A stretch of 64,000 bases of DNA. It comes from Azorinus chamasolen. Taxonomy: Eukaryota > Mollusca > Bivalvia > Cardiida > Solecurtidae. The notes below the pieces were generated by a model. The model was not told the DNA's origin, searched no databases, and saw only the letters and a program-made list of their open reading frames with translations. The first letter of the stretch is position 1. Each line of letters opens with the position of its first letter. The stretch covers positions 61,880,324 through 61,944,323 of the forward strand of contig OY755242.1 in assembly GCA_963576725.1 (NCBI GenBank), read 5' to 3'. The position numbers and the translations under genes were made by a program. Below are positions 10,231 to 21,728 of the stretch, in pieces.

Positions 10231-12440
10231 TACATCTTACTAAAATTCTGTTTATACATATTCATATTATTATTTCTATTACATTAATATTCATGAAGGA
10301 AAGGATTACCAAAATTGACATGTTAAAACTCATTATAGGCCTATAGATCTGACATGTTGTTTTTATTTATAGATAAACCGTAGATTAGGATAATACCACT
10401 AAATTGTTTTATGTGAGCTCAGCATTGCACCGACTATTTCAACTTATACTACATGTATTTAATTTAATCACTAAAGGCAAACTGACTCCGAGTCTAACCA
10501 GCTGCACGAGTTTCACGAGAAATTGCCTCGTCAATTTTAGCAAAACCCGTTAGTATAGAATAGAATAGTCTGGAAAAAACAAATCTATAAATAAAAATGA
10601 AAGGTCGCTCCAATTGTTAGTATTGTCCTGTTTTGATTTCTTGACCTGTCAATATTTGAATATTACTACGTCACTGAAAGGATATATTTAGCTTCGGTGA
10701 ACATGTGTTTCAAACGTTTTTCACGAGATTCACAATAAATATACATTTGTACATGTACTCGAATAAGCCAAGTAGAAAAGCTTTTATTAGCGGAAACAAT
10801 CGATATCAGCCGAAGCTATATAAAGTATGGCGTGTGTTCAGCAAGCGTATAATTATTTAAATTTTGACAGGTTAAAAAAAACCAGGACAATGTATATGTA
10901 CATGTATATCAGAATCAGAGTCATATAAATAAGGTGAGTGCTTCCTACATTTTATATTGACTAGCCTGAATAATTTTCACTTGAAGGGATGTCTCGGTGA
11001 AAAAGACCATATAAAATTTATAAACTGATTTAAATTTTGGGAAATTAGTAGGTCGAGCAAACCATGCTGATCCTGATCAGGAAAACAGCACTCTGTTCTG
11101 GATCTGCCGAGTTTGCCTGTGTCCATTTTGTTTAACCCGTTACTTCATAAATACGCATTTTCACGATTTTGCATACAGAGCAGATCCAATTCAGACGGCC
11201 CCTGGAGAAGCCGTTCGATCAGGGGTCTGCTCTGTTTGCTTATGATATAATAAAGATATAATTCTACAATTTCTGTCACTGCCAATGTGCCTGGGTCCAT
11301 GTGCTGTTATAACAAGTAATATTCTTGATGCCATTATTTCTTACATGAATATTCATAGAGTAAAGGGTTAAAAAAGCATATTCTAGTCTACACTTTCTTA
11401 GTATTTAAGCATACAAATAGGGTGTCAAAGTTTAAATCCTAACGAGACACGGTGTTCCCAGCATCTAATCTGGATCCAAACTATTTTCAAACGGGAACAA
11501 AATTCGCACATAGCATACTAAAAAGATCAACCCTTAACCTGCTGAATAATTATAATTTAGCTCCTCCCTTTTTGAATATTAATAAGCAAAAAATGTATCA
11601 AAATTTTAATCACAGAAGAAAATGTTTTTGATAACGAACAGTGCCGATCCTGACAAAAGGACTCCCCAAGGGAACTTTGATCTGTATCAACACTGTTGCA
11701 AAGGTCTAAATATGCTCGGTTCTCACGCTTTAATGGCTAATTTCCTAATTAGACTCTTTTGTAAAACAATATATTTAGTAAAACAACCTCTTTGAATAAA
11801 TCTACTAGAAGAAACGTTTTTTTTTAGAACTGTATACTTTTGAAACCAGAGTGATAAATAGAGCATTTGCTCCTATGGAGCAAATGATCTATTTATCACA
11901 ATGGTTTCAAAAATGATTTTTACAGAGCCGTCAACATGAGGGAATGGGTTAAAGCAGTACTACTAAAAGAACCACGTTTTCACGAAATAAATTATTGTTG
12001 AAAATTTTAAAATAAAACATGCATGTAAAATGCAGCTTATCACTCACCTATTTTATATTATAAGGTGAACATATGTCCATACCCTATATACACCAGGGGC
12101 TCCCTGTTCTGTATGGTGACCCCCTTAGATTTCTTCAACATTTTCTCCCCAATTAACACAGTTCGTCTCGATTCCCAATATCCTTTCAGCAACAATGGCT
12201 CTACATTGCTTTAAATAAATATGATCAATTGTTTTAAAGTCTCGCTTGTTCGGTTTATTGTGAAAATGCATTCACTGGAATAAAGAACAATAGGTTTGGT
12301 TTTTGTAAGCGCTAGACCTATGTCGACTTTTCAGTATTGTCTCTTAGCATGCTTCGATTGATTTCGTAATCCATATACATGTATATTTACATGTATACAG
12401 TGGCACCTTGCTACAGCGAACACTCAAAAGACATTTTCTC
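10231..12440. other. Intergenic; no gene, two MITEs
   Basis: No coding exon is supported. The recognisable contents are a complete family A2 MITE (11132-11371), a decayed TTAA MITE (about 11530-11740) and a family B MITE (about 11740-11952). The rest shows no structure I can name. Confidence 0.5.
11132..11371. mobile_element. TTAA-bounded palindromic MITE, family A2
   Basis: 240 bp: TTAACCCGTTACTTCATAAA on the left, ATTCATAGAGTAAAGGGTTAA on the right. The core has GCAGATCCAATTCAGACGGC and its imperfect complement. Confidence 0.75.
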
Positions 12441-12444
12441 ACTA

Positions 12445-12663
12445 TACAGTAGATAGAACCCCTCTTATGCGACCTAGTAATGATTAAGAATTGATGTTTT
12501 ATATGAATTATAAGCAGGTGGTTGCTTAATGCAGGACGAAAGTAATACAGAAAGCTCCTCTGGGAGCTATCTGCATTACTTTTGTCCTGCATTAAGCTAC
12601 CACCTGCCTCTACCACCAATAATTATACCTCTTTTAGGTGGTCGCATTAGAGGGGGTTACTGT
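12445..12663. mobile_element. pogo-like MITE, family C (complete)
   Basis: Ends CAGTAGATAGAACCCCTCTT and the complement of TTACTG, with subterminal ATGCGACC / GGTCGCAT. The central 92-bp palindrome is AGGTGGTTGCTTAATGCAGG and complement. Confidence 0.7.
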
Positions 12664-12835
12664 TTAACATTTTACCTGATGAATATTCATGAAAGAGATC
12701 ATGACGTTGTGAATATGTATTGGCTGAGATCATTTTATAATGGAATATTCACATCGGATTGGTTGGTCCATCCGATCATTTTACATGCACATGTAATTCC
12801 ATTAAGCAAAACAGAAGGGGCGTCTCTGTCGGGCA

Positions 12836-13090
12836 AAAAATTAAGGCAAGTGGTAGCTAAATGCAGTACGGAAGTAATGTTGAAAGCTCCTTAGTACTGC
12901 GCATGATATGAGAGTATGTTTGCGTATCTCCTGTAGACATCTGACTGCGTAATGCAGGATGAAAGTCACACAGAAAGCTCTTATGGGAGCTTTCTGTATG
13001 ACTTTCACCCTGCATTAAGCTACCACCTGTTTTTAAAAAGACGAGCACTGATACTTATTTGAATGTCCGGCTAAAAGTGGTTTTACTGAC
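12836..13090. mobile_element. pogo-like MITE remnants, family C
   Basis: A half-core at 12842-12900 is followed by a complete palindrome at about 12944-13030 (TAATGCAGGATGAAAGTCAC, GAAAGCTCTTATGGGAGC). The right end AAAGTGGTTTTACTG is at about 13074-13088. Confidence 0.6.
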
Positions 13091-13169
13091 TAACCTAGCA
13101 GACACACAGCGATGAAACAGCGCGTCTCCTAGAAATGATCAGGACCCGAACTTTTGATAATCAGACCCT

Positions 13170-14197
13170 CTTATATAACTCATTCCCTCCTAGACTATTT
13201 TAAGACCCAGCCTCTTTCAATGAATCTACCGAAAAGGAGAATTTTAGAATTGTGCAGTTTCGAATCCATTGTGATAAATCTTTTTTACCACAATGGTTTC
13301 TATCTGTAACTTTTACAGAGACTCCAAAATGCGTCACTATAGGTGGGAATCTGTTAACCCTTTCCCTGTTGAATATTCATTTCAGAAATAATTACATCTT
13401 GCATGGGAATCAGATGACTTTTTATAATGGTTCAGCGTACACAGTATTTATGGTACTGGTAGAAACTGTAGGCACTTCTGTTATGATTCCATAAGCAAAC
13501 AGAGCAGATCCTGATCAGAGCAATCTTATCTTGATCTGTTTATGGTATGCGTGTGTGTAGAGAGGGGGAGGGGGTACAGAACCTTATGTTGATAACATAT
13601 GAGATATGAGGCACCCATCATGCACAAACCTTTCTTACACCGAAGCGTTTGATGAGAATCCCACAAGTTATCCCCGTTGATAATGCAACGGAAAGAAACT
13701 ATCTCTGACATCGTGTACCTGACGCCTTATCATAACTGTAATGGTATTCTTTGACGTCACTGCTATTTTAGGTCTGGCAGGGCGAGCCGCGTCTTTAAGG
13801 ACCGCTCCACCATTTTTTTTTATTTTACGTATCCATATGTAAAGTTTTTTCTCGCTTCTCAGTCGTGCTAGATAAGCTGAGTTACTAAAAATAGCCGTAC
13901 TAGAAATCCTTATCTGGAACATCCCGTGACTAGTGTATTCATACGCGCGATTGGGTAAAATCAATACAAGGGAAGGACTTCTTACAGAATTATACCAACA
14001 TTTCTATAGGCAACAACCTTATGAATTGAAATTAATATAAGTAATTAGCACGAATACGAAATTATATTTATCATATAAACACTTTAAAAGCCTATTTAAT
14101 TAACCGAAGACGTTGTTTTGTAGTCACTCAGTCATTTATATTTACGCCAAAACGTAACGTTTGTGGTTGTCATAACAAATGACGTCATTAGAGGGTT
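13170..14197. other. Intergenic; MITE remnants, then unassigned DNA
   Basis: About 13175-13357 is a decayed family B MITE ending in TTAA. From that same TTAA a truncated family A2 copy runs to about 13540. Nothing recognisable follows to 14197. Confidence 0.5.
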
Positions 14198-14331
14198 AAT
14201 ACACGTTTTTTCGGGCAATAACATCTGCAGTGTCCCGAGGGACTGTTGTTGGCCCGAGCCCGAAGGGCGAGGGCAACAACATTCCCGAGGGACACTGCTG
14301 ATGTTATTGCCCGAAAACAAACGTGTATTAA
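14198..14331. repeat. Fold-back palindrome P1
   Basis: 134 bp: TAATACACG at the left pairs with CGTGTATTA at the right, through CGGGCAATAACATC and GTCCCGAGG. The centre reads GCCCGAGCCCGAAGGGCGAGGGC. The central motif recurs in palindromes P3 and P4. Confidence 0.85.
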
Positions 14332-14880
14332 CGCTATTCTTGCATAAAACCAATTTTCTGCTCTCCTGCATCAATTTAATTCTTCAAAATACAAGCAAAA
14401 CAACGGCAGCAAAACTATACACTTGTTTGACACTTCGTCGATTTATGCTGTTTCCGGGTCACCGTTTTCTTTTCGACGTCAATTCATGATTGTATCAAAT
14501 ACCGTTTACACGGAATTTCATTCAATATGTCTATCACTAAAAACAGTTCATTGTCTGTGCTCCTGGAAATACTCACACCCCGGCGTTCACCTAGCTTAGG
14601 CCAAAACGCTGTAGTATTCGCGTCCATTGTTTACCTTAGGCCCGTAATAGGTATAATTAAAACCGGTCAACAACAGCGCGTGAGCATGAGAATCGCCTTG
14701 TTAATACATGGTCTAGCGGGACTACAACAGCACGTTTTATGCAAGAATTCGGTGTCACGCCTAAAGTTATGCTGCGGTTTGTTGCTATTAGATATGGAAG
14801 TCGTATTACGCAATGTAAAGTAGTACTTCACAAAATTCGTTAATTTTCTTGGTTTTAGGGCGTATTTCAGCGAGAAAAAT
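14332..14880. other. Intergenic; no gene seen
   Basis: No exon is supported. ATTCTTGCATAAAAC at about 14337 recurs inverted as GTTTTATGCAAGAAT at about 14733, so a wider fold-back structure may enclose palindrome P1. Confidence 0.4.
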
Positions 14881-15030
14881 AATCAAGCATGGGATTTGTT
14901 AAAGCCGGGGGTTTATATACCTTCGGTTGGTCTGTTCCTATCGGAAACTCGCTAATAAGCTCGTTTCCGACTGGAACAGACCAACCTCGGGTATAGAAAT
15001 CACCGTCTTTAACAAAACCCATGCTTGATT
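14881..15030. repeat. Fold-back palindrome P2
   Basis: 150 bp: AATCAAGCATGGGATTTGTT pairs with AACAAAACCCATGCTTGATT. The inner arms are TTGGTCTGTTCC and GGAACAGACCAA, and the loop is close to TCGCTAATAAGCTC. Confidence 0.85.
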
Positions 15031-15223
15031 CTATTACTCTGGCACTGCAGACGTCCGTATGAAGAATGCAGTTCACAGAGAATCTGCCTTACAGGTATTC
15101 CTAAAGTACACCGTACTTTAATATACGCCCCGGTTTCAGAGTTTCGTTCGCTTTTCACAGCTACATGTACGTTTATTTTGCTTAGCGACTACACCCGATA
15201 CAAAACTAAACTAGAACTGTCAC

Positions 15224-15451
15224 TTAACCCTTTCCCTCATATAACCGTGTTTTCACGCATTTACAAACAGAGTAGAGGAGCCGTCTGATCAGGGTCTGCT
15301 CTGTTTGCTTATAGAATTTGATAGATCGGTTTCCTTGCTTTCTAAAATGTCTATAATATTCCACCTTCCGTATTTGTTTAAAACTATTTTGTTAATGAAT
15401 ATTCAGTAGGTATTGAAATTTGGCCTAAATACAGAACAGGGAAAGGGTTAA
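15224..15451. mobile_element. TTAA-bounded palindromic MITE, family A (inverted copy)
   Basis: TTAACCCTTTCCCTCATATA on the left and GAACAGGGAAAGGGTTAA on the right, that is, inverted relative to 5349-5599. One arm of the core palindrome is mostly deleted (AGTAGAGGAGCCGTCTGATC). Confidence 0.8.
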
Positions 15452-15903
15452 GGTGATGAATACCCCCACACGGCAGCTTTGATTGCAAATCCAAGTTTGG
15501 GACACCGATGTAACAGGACCAAAACAAAAATACTCAAAGTTCAATGGGAGATTAATTCTGCAATGTCCAGGGGTAAACACATGAAAATTGCGTCTTGCAC
15601 ATCTACAATTCGCGGTTATTATGTATAGCAAATATAAATTCATTAACTTTAAAACTGAAGGAGCAGTTCGCGACACCAACTACCCATGCTAATATGCGGA
15701 CGGACCGACCGACCGCCGTACAGGGTGATTCCAGTATACCCCCTCAAACAAGTTTGCGGGGTATATAAACTTCAACACGGTAGTCTTTTTTTTTCAATAA
15801 AATTCTGTACAGTTATAGACTTCATTCATGTATAACCGCTTCTTATTATACTGCAAAGTAAAATCCTCACTTCTGATTGGTTAACTAGCCGTGTACATTA
15901 TTA
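15452..15903. other. Intergenic; end of a tandem-core type repeat
   Basis: No gene. GGACGGACCGACCGACC followed by CCAGTATACCCCC and GGGGTATATAAAC at about 15698-15770 looks like the terminal part of a tandem-core repeat element. Confidence 0.4.
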
Positions 15904-16046
15904 GTTATACAGATCATTGGCGGGGTATCTGACTTTTTGTTTCCTGTTGACGAAATTCATGTTGCCCGAGCCGTTAGGCGAGGGCTACATGTATTTTCCT
16001 CAGCAGGAAATAAAAAGTCAGATATCCCGCCAATGATCTGTATAAC
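15904..16046. repeat. Fold-back palindrome P3
   Basis: 143 bp with ends GTTATACAG / CTGTATAAC, arms ATCATTGGCGGG and CTGACTTTTTGTTTCCTG, and centre ATGTTGCCCGAGCCGTTAGG. TTATTATACTGCAAAGT lies directly repeated on both sides (about 15844 and 16052). Confidence 0.88.
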
Positions 16047-17277
16047 GATTTTATTATACTGCAAAGTTTAATATTTGTAGCAGTTAATTAGCGTTGTTAA
16101 TTTAGGCGTCGTTTCGCATCCCCTCAGGGGCCTCTTACTGTAAGGTAAGGGCTTATATATTACTCTGCAACCCTAGTCCATCGTGTATAATAACCAGTTC
16201 ATTATATTTATGGATAGAAAGGGATCTTCCAAGTGCATTAGTTTATCAAAGGATTGAAAGAATCAGACGTTAGTAAAACTTTCAGCAGATCAGCGGTTAA
16301 GCAGACACTATTTAACTTAATTGAAGGAATTTTGGCGCAGTTTCGACGTCATTTTGATGACGTCAAAATGACGGTTTTATGATATTCAAACAAAGGGCGT
16401 TGGAAGGAGCGGCTATACTGCAATTTACAGGTACGTGTACTGTGCATGTACATAAATAAAATCTGAATCGAATTGGGTGTGGAATATCTTTGTAAAAGCG
16501 GGGTTTGGGGCTAATCGGTACGTGCACAAGCATTTTTACAACATTTGCAGCATCAAAGCAGAATAAGACCTTCGCCACATATAGGGTTCATTTACATTGT
16601 TATACAACAACTATAACAAAAATGTTTCTAAATGGATAACTTTTTTCCGCCCCAAACTCTTTATAGTTCGTTTGAGAGCGGTTGTTTGAATCGAATCGAC
16701 GAAGTGAAGCTGGTCGGCCATTTTTATTTTGTTATATCAAGGGAGCGAGGCCCTCGGCGGGGGAAATTCCATTGTTGCTCATGACTCCGTATATACATCA
16801 GAATTTAGAGGGATACACGGCTTTTATACATGGCTAACTGACCAATCAAAATCGAGGATTTTACTTTGCGTTATAATAAGAGTCCATGTACCCTGTGAGC
16901 TGACAGGGTACATAGAAATTCCCCATGGCAGGCCCCACATATGATGATCAGAAACCAAATGACCGACTTCTCGACTCGGCTAAACAGTAGCAAAATTCAT
17001 AATAGATAACTATTGATACGTAAAGAAACAAATGCAGAAATGATTTAAAAACACTTTTGGTTTGAAATGACCAATAAAACAGTTCTTAGAAGAGTCATTA
17101 TATCGTCCATCCGTCTATTATAACACGAACACCGATGAAATACCACTTCGGATACCTTCGGTTAGAAATAATGTATTGGGGCGCTATTAGGGGAATTCTC
17201 GTGTTTAGTGATTAAATATGCCAAAATGGATTTATATAAATTATCCGAACCGTAGAACTTTGCAGTATAATAAATTC
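16047..17277. other. Intergenic; no gene seen
   Basis: No exon or named repeat is supported across this 1.2 kb. Short inverted pairs such as CATGTACCCTG/CAGGGTACAT (about 16884-16913) are present. Confidence 0.4.
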
Positions 17278-17418
17278 GTTATACAGTTCTTTCCCAGGGT
17301 ACATGACGATTTATTCCCGGCTGGTAAAATCATGTAACCCTCGCCTAACGGCTCGGGCAACATGATTTTCCTCAGCCGGGAATAAATCGTCATGTTCCCT
17401 GGGAAAGAACTGTATAAC
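17278..17418. repeat. Fold-back palindrome P4
   Basis: 141 bp with the same ends as P3 (GTTATACAG / CTGTATAAC) and the same central motif in the opposite sense (CCTCGCCTAACGGCTCGGGC), but different arms between (TTCTTTCCCAGGG, GATTTATTCCCGGCTG). ACTTTGCAGTATAATAA, the complement of the P3 flank, lies just outside at about 17258. Confidence 0.88.
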
Positions 17419-17651
17419 TAATATTGTACGACAGACCCCCAGCAAAGCTATTGAAAAAGTGTCCTGATAACGGTTGTAAGTGGACACTTTTGTACGCACG
17501 TGATTCTTGTGGTTAAAACCTATCTACCTAGGATTTGAATTGGGTGAACCAAGGGGAAAACATTTTGTACTCATTTGTGAAATATTCATTTTTATTCATT
17601 TTTAATCAAATTTAAAAGTCTACAACGTACTGTCGTACAAGTAAGATACAT

Positions 17652-17789
17652 GTACTCCTCTTACTACCAAAGTGTCTTCTTACAACCGTTATCAGGACAG
17701 TTGCTACGCCTCGGACACGTCTTCGGTCATGCGAACAAACTGTCCTGATAACGGTTGTAAGAAGACACTTTGGTAGTAAGACTCGTACT
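17652..17789. repeat. Fold-back palindrome P5
   Basis: CTTACTACCAAAGTGTCTTC pairs with GAAGACACTTTGGTAGTAAG. The inner arms are ACAACCGTTATCAGGACAG and its complement. A single-arm copy (CCTGATAACGGTTGTAAG) is also present near 17463. Confidence 0.85.
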
Positions 17790-18343
17790 GTATCTATTAC
17801 AAGCATGAGAATCTTGCGCGTTGGATTTCTGTACAATGGAGCTATTGTCATTGTTTGTAGAACATCCCTCGTAATAAACAACCAGTGGACACAATATACG
17901 CCCGTGGAGGCCTTGTTCAACATAAATTGAGGTTAACATATTTGCTGAACGCAAATGCTAAGCGTAAATTCTAAGTCCAATTGTGCTATCTTGACCTTGG
18001 ATATACGTACCGGGACACACCCATGGTACTGTAGCGTGTCCAGATAAACATTGTGGTGAAATTTGAGAAGGATCCACCAAACAGAACTTGAGTGAGATGT
18101 TACAGACAAGACAGACCAGTTAACATATTTGCTAAACGCAAATTCTAAGTCCAATTGTGCGACCTTGCCCTTGGATGTACGAACCAGGACACACCAATGC
18201 TATAAGTCAAACAACTAGGTCTGACGTGTCAAAGGTCAGGCGAGTCCATTTTTAGGGAGATCAGCGTTCCGCATGTTCTCGGATGTTCTCGGACCATTTT
18301 TAAACAGGCGAGTTTAGTATATGATAAAATTGAAGGCGGAATT

Positions 18344-18449
18344 GTTGTCAGCAGTTTAGCGCAGTGGGTAGCCTAAAGTCTAGGTACGCAGAAGACATTG
18401 CGAGAGTAGGTTTTTTTTATTGAGCGTGGGTTCGAATCCCGTGTCGACT
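18344..18449 (+). other. tRNA-like Pol III promoter (not a functional tRNA)
   Basis: An A-box-like TAGCGCAGTGGGTAGC and a perfect B-box GGTTCGAATCC at about 18429 are spaced somewhat wider than in a tRNA, with a T-run between them. The acceptor ends do not pair well and no clean anticodon arm forms. Confidence 0.6.
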
Positions 18450-18721
18450 TTAAACTTTTTTTTAATTTTGAATAAATAGTAGAGTATTATTTTATGTTGT
18501 AATGGCCATTTATGCACATGTTCGTCTATGTTAGGGAAGGGTGCCTTTGTTCGAGTTAGAGTCCTATATTGGCCATATTTTCAATAATAAATCGATGCTA
18601 AAATATGAATATCAATATAAGTTTGAGCAAATGTCTTATACAAGTGGCTTCTTAATGCACAACAAAACTAATGCTCTTAAGGAGATTTTCCTTAATATTT
18701 TTAGCAAAACAAAATATTTTA

Positions 18722-18822
18722 GGTTGATGCGAGACTCGAACCTGCACCTAATAAAATGTTCGCCGATCATATACTTCTTTATGGTCCTACGACTTATCCA
18801 CTACGCTATATTTCCGATAACT
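18722..18822 (-). other. tRNA-like Pol III promoter, opposite strand
   Basis: Read on the minus strand: A-box TAGCGTAGTGGATAAG and B-box GGTTCGAGTCTCG, a mirror of the copy at 18344-18449. As there, tRNA folding is poor. Confidence 0.55.
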
Positions 18823-19372
18823 AATGCTCTTATTCTTTATACCTATAACTAAACATTTTCTTTTATAAATGGCACGTGGATATCCGAAATGCTGATCTCC
18901 CTTAAAAATGGACTCGGCGAACCCGTGACCCGTCAGACCTAGTTGTTTGACTATACTGTAGCATGTCCAGATAAACATTGTGAAATCCGAGAAGGATCCC
19001 CTGAGCAGTACTTGAGTAAGAGATGTTACAAATTGAGGTTAACATTTTTGCTAAACGCAAATTCTAAATCCCAATTGTGCGCCATTGACCTTGAATATAG
19101 GAACCGGGACACACACCCATGCTTCTGTACCATGTCAAGATAAACGTTGTGGTGAAATTTGAGGATCCACCAAGCAGAACTTGAGATGTTACAGACAGGC
19201 TAACATGTTTGCTAAACTGTTAAAAACACAAATTCTAAGTCTAATTGTGCGACCTTGACCTTGGATATACATGTATGTACCGGGACACACCTTTGCTACT
19301 GCAGCGTGTCAAGATAAAATTGTGGTGAAATTTGAGGATCCACCAAGCAGAACTGAGATGTTACAGACGAAT

Positions 19373-19700
19373 AGACAGCGCCATTCCATAATACGTCCCG
19401 TTTTTTCAAAAGAGCGTATAAAAACATGCAAGACAAGGTCCAATTTCAGAAGAAAACAGTGCAGACACTAATCAGACGGCTCCTACAAGTCATCTGATCT
19501 GTGCTACTCTATTTTACACTCAATACAGTAGTTGGGTTTGGTTTTTATCGGGTTTTGCGACGTTTTAACAGTATTTCAGTCATATCACGACGTCCAGCTA
19601 ATTACATGTGGAGGAATACCTATACGGTAGGCCCTATCATGTAAAGTAGACATTTAATTAATTACATTTTTTACGCCGAGTGTTGACGAGATAAAAGTTA
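19373..19700. other. Intergenic; MITE core fragment only
   Basis: A decayed family A core (AATCAGACGGCTCC and complement) lies at about 19450-19515. Nothing else is supported. Confidence 0.4.
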
Positions 19701-20966
19701 TTATGTCTCCTCCATTTATGGGGAGATATATTGTTTTTGCCAGAGTTGTCTGTCTGTCCGTCCGTCCGTCCGTCACAAACTTGTGTCGCGCGTATCTCTG
19801 AAACCAGTAGGGCTAGAGTCACCAAACTTCACCAGCATGAGTTGTTGTGCACCTGGGGTTTTTGAATTGTCTCCCCCTGATAACTTTGGAGTTATTGCCC
19901 CTGATGACTTAAAATTAGAAAAACTTTGTGTCGCGTGTATCTCTGAAACCGCTAGTACTAGAGTCACCAAACTTCACAGGAATGTTCACCAGCATGAGTT
20001 GTTGTGCACCTATGGTTTTTGAATTGTCTCCCCCTGATAATTCTTGAGTTATTGCCCCTGATATGAATACTTAAATTTATACAAACTTTGTGCCGCGCGT
20101 ATCTCTGAAACCAGTAGGGCTAGAGTCACCAGACTTCACAGGATTGTTCACTAACATGAGTTGTTTTGCTCTTGGGGTTTTGAATTGTCTCCCCTTGTTA
20201 ACTTTGGAGTTACTGCCCCTGATGACTTAAAATTAGACAAACTTTACCTAGTGTCGTGCATATCTCTGAAACCACCAGGGCTAGAGTCACCAAACTTCAC
20301 AGGAATGTTGACCAGCATAAGTTGTTGTGCACCTGGGATTTTTGAATTGTCTCCCCTTGATAATGTTGGAGTTATTGTCCCTGATATGATTACTTAAAAT
20401 TTAGAGAAACTTTGTGTCATGCATTTCTTTATAACCACTAGAGATAGAGTCACTAAACTTCACAGGAATGTTGACCAGCATGAGTTGTTGTGCACCTTGG
20501 TTTTTTTAATTGTCTCCCCCTGATAATTCTTGAGTTACTGCCCCTGATATGATAACTTAAAATTAGGGAAACTTTGTGCTGCGCGTATCTCTGAAACCAG
20601 TAGGGCTAGAGTGACCAAACTTCACAGAAATGTTCACCAGCATGAGTTACTGTGCATCTGGGTTTTTTAATTGTCTCCCCCTGATAACTTTGGAGTTACT
20701 GCCCCTTATGACTTAGAATAAGAGAAACTTTACTTTGTGTCACATGTATCTATGAAACCACTAGTACTAGAGTCACCGAACTTCACAAGAATGTTGACAA
20801 GCATGTGTTTTTGTGTACCTGGGGCTTTTGATTTGTCTCCCCCTGACAATATTGGAGTTATTGCCTCTGGTGACTTAAAATTAGACCCTGGTAAGTTTGG
20901 AGTTACAGACATTGCACTTGTGTATTGGAAAGAGGATGGGAGGGGGAGACATCTGTTTTTGTGACA
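19701..20966. mobile_element. Tandem-core element, about 160-bp units
   Basis: The ends TATGTCTCCTCCATTTATGG and GGGGGAGACATCTGTTTTTG are partly inverted. The core unit contains GTATCTCTGAAACCAGTAGG, ACTTCACAGGAATGTTCACC and AATTGTCTCCCCCTGATAA, and repeats about seven times (19792, 19937, 20099, 20260, 20421, 20585, 20746). A left-end GTCCGTCCGTCCGTC microsatellite precedes it. A related element is at 61843-62510. Confidence 0.75.
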
Positions 20967-21677
20967 AAAACAAACCTCTAGTTTTGTAAGAGACCCTCTT
21001 ACAAAATAATTTATATCTGGCAAACACTCGTTTCATTTCATTGCTATAAATTTTACTCTTTGCATACTAGTGATGAATAGATCTGGAACAGACAGAACAA
21101 ACTGATACACAAAAAGTCAAATGAAAACTTTTGCACATGACAAAAGATAGAACCTTTAAGACTCAGGATCCTAGTTGTTTTAACTCATTCCCTCCAGCAC
21201 TATTTTTAAACCCAACCTCTTTGAATAAATCTACTGAAAAAAGAGCATTTACTAGAAAAAAAGATTTCTTTTCATTATATAGCTTTGAAACTAATGTGAT
21301 AAATACTGTCACAATGGTTTCAAAAAGTGACTTTTACAGAGGCTTCAGTATTTAAAGTGGGAATGTGTTGATAGTTTCTGAAAAGCTTACAGACCAAACC
21401 CTGATCAGATGGCTACTACACTATCTACTCTGTTTGCAAAGGCATCAGTATTCAGGTAAAGGATTAACCCATTCCCTCCTACTGATGCCTTTTGACCCCC
21501 TATAAAAGTCACTTTCTGAAACCATTGTGATATTCTAAAATTTTCCCTTTCTCTAGTAAATGCTCATTTTCGGTAGATTTATTCAGTTAGGATCTAAAAA
21601 TAGCCTATGAGGTAATGCGTTAATAGGAAACCAGAAGATCAAAAGGTAAAACAAAGAACAATTCATTGTTTTTTTCA
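20967..21677. other. Intergenic; MITE fragments downstream of RPS3A
   Basis: A decayed family B copy (about 21182-21365) and a family B half copy running from TTAACCCATTCCCTCC at about 21474 to about 21621 lie beside the 3' end of RPS3A. No gene. Confidence 0.45.
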
Positions 21678-21683
21678 TTTATT
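21678..21683 (-). terminator. RPS3A poly(A) signal
   Basis: AATAAA on the minus strand, 45 nt past the RPS3A stop codon at 21729, a usual distance for a short ribosomal-protein 3' UTR. Confidence 0.7.
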
Positions 21684-21728
21684 TGTTTTGCCTCAAACTG
21701 AACGGAGTGTCCATGTGTTTTCAATAAT

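Larger units (their letters stand above)
18205..18952. mobile_element. TIR element carrying two opposed tRNA-like promoters
   Basis: The ends AGTCAAACAACTAGG and CCTAGTTGTTTGACT begin inverted repeats of about 65 bp (also containing GAGTCCATTTTTAGGGAGAT and its complement). ATA flanks both sides (18202-18204 and 18953-18955). The surrounding tandem unit reads ACACACC...ACTGTAGCRTGTCC uninterrupted at about 18012, which gives an empty site. Internally there are two sequences with A-box and B-box signatures facing each other. Confidence 0.75.
17930..19372. repeat. Degenerate tandem repeat (about 160-190 bp units)
   Basis: TTAACATATTTGCTRAACGC starts near 17932 and 18119, with related starts near 19038 and 19199. 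Each unit also has CTTGACCTTGGATATAC, GTGTCCAGATAAACATTGTG and GGATCCACCAARCAGAACTT. A 748-bp inverted-repeat element (18205-18952) interrupts one unit. Confidence 0.75.

Noticed and set aside
18344..18449. Possible functional tRNA gene
   Set aside because: A and B boxes are present, but acceptor and anticodon stems do not form and a T-run separates the halves; only a tRNA-derived promoter is supported.
19783..20964. Several 65-97-codon frames with SPPDNFGV-type repeats
   Set aside because: They translate the roughly 160-bp tandem unit; the repetition is in the DNA, and stops break every copy.
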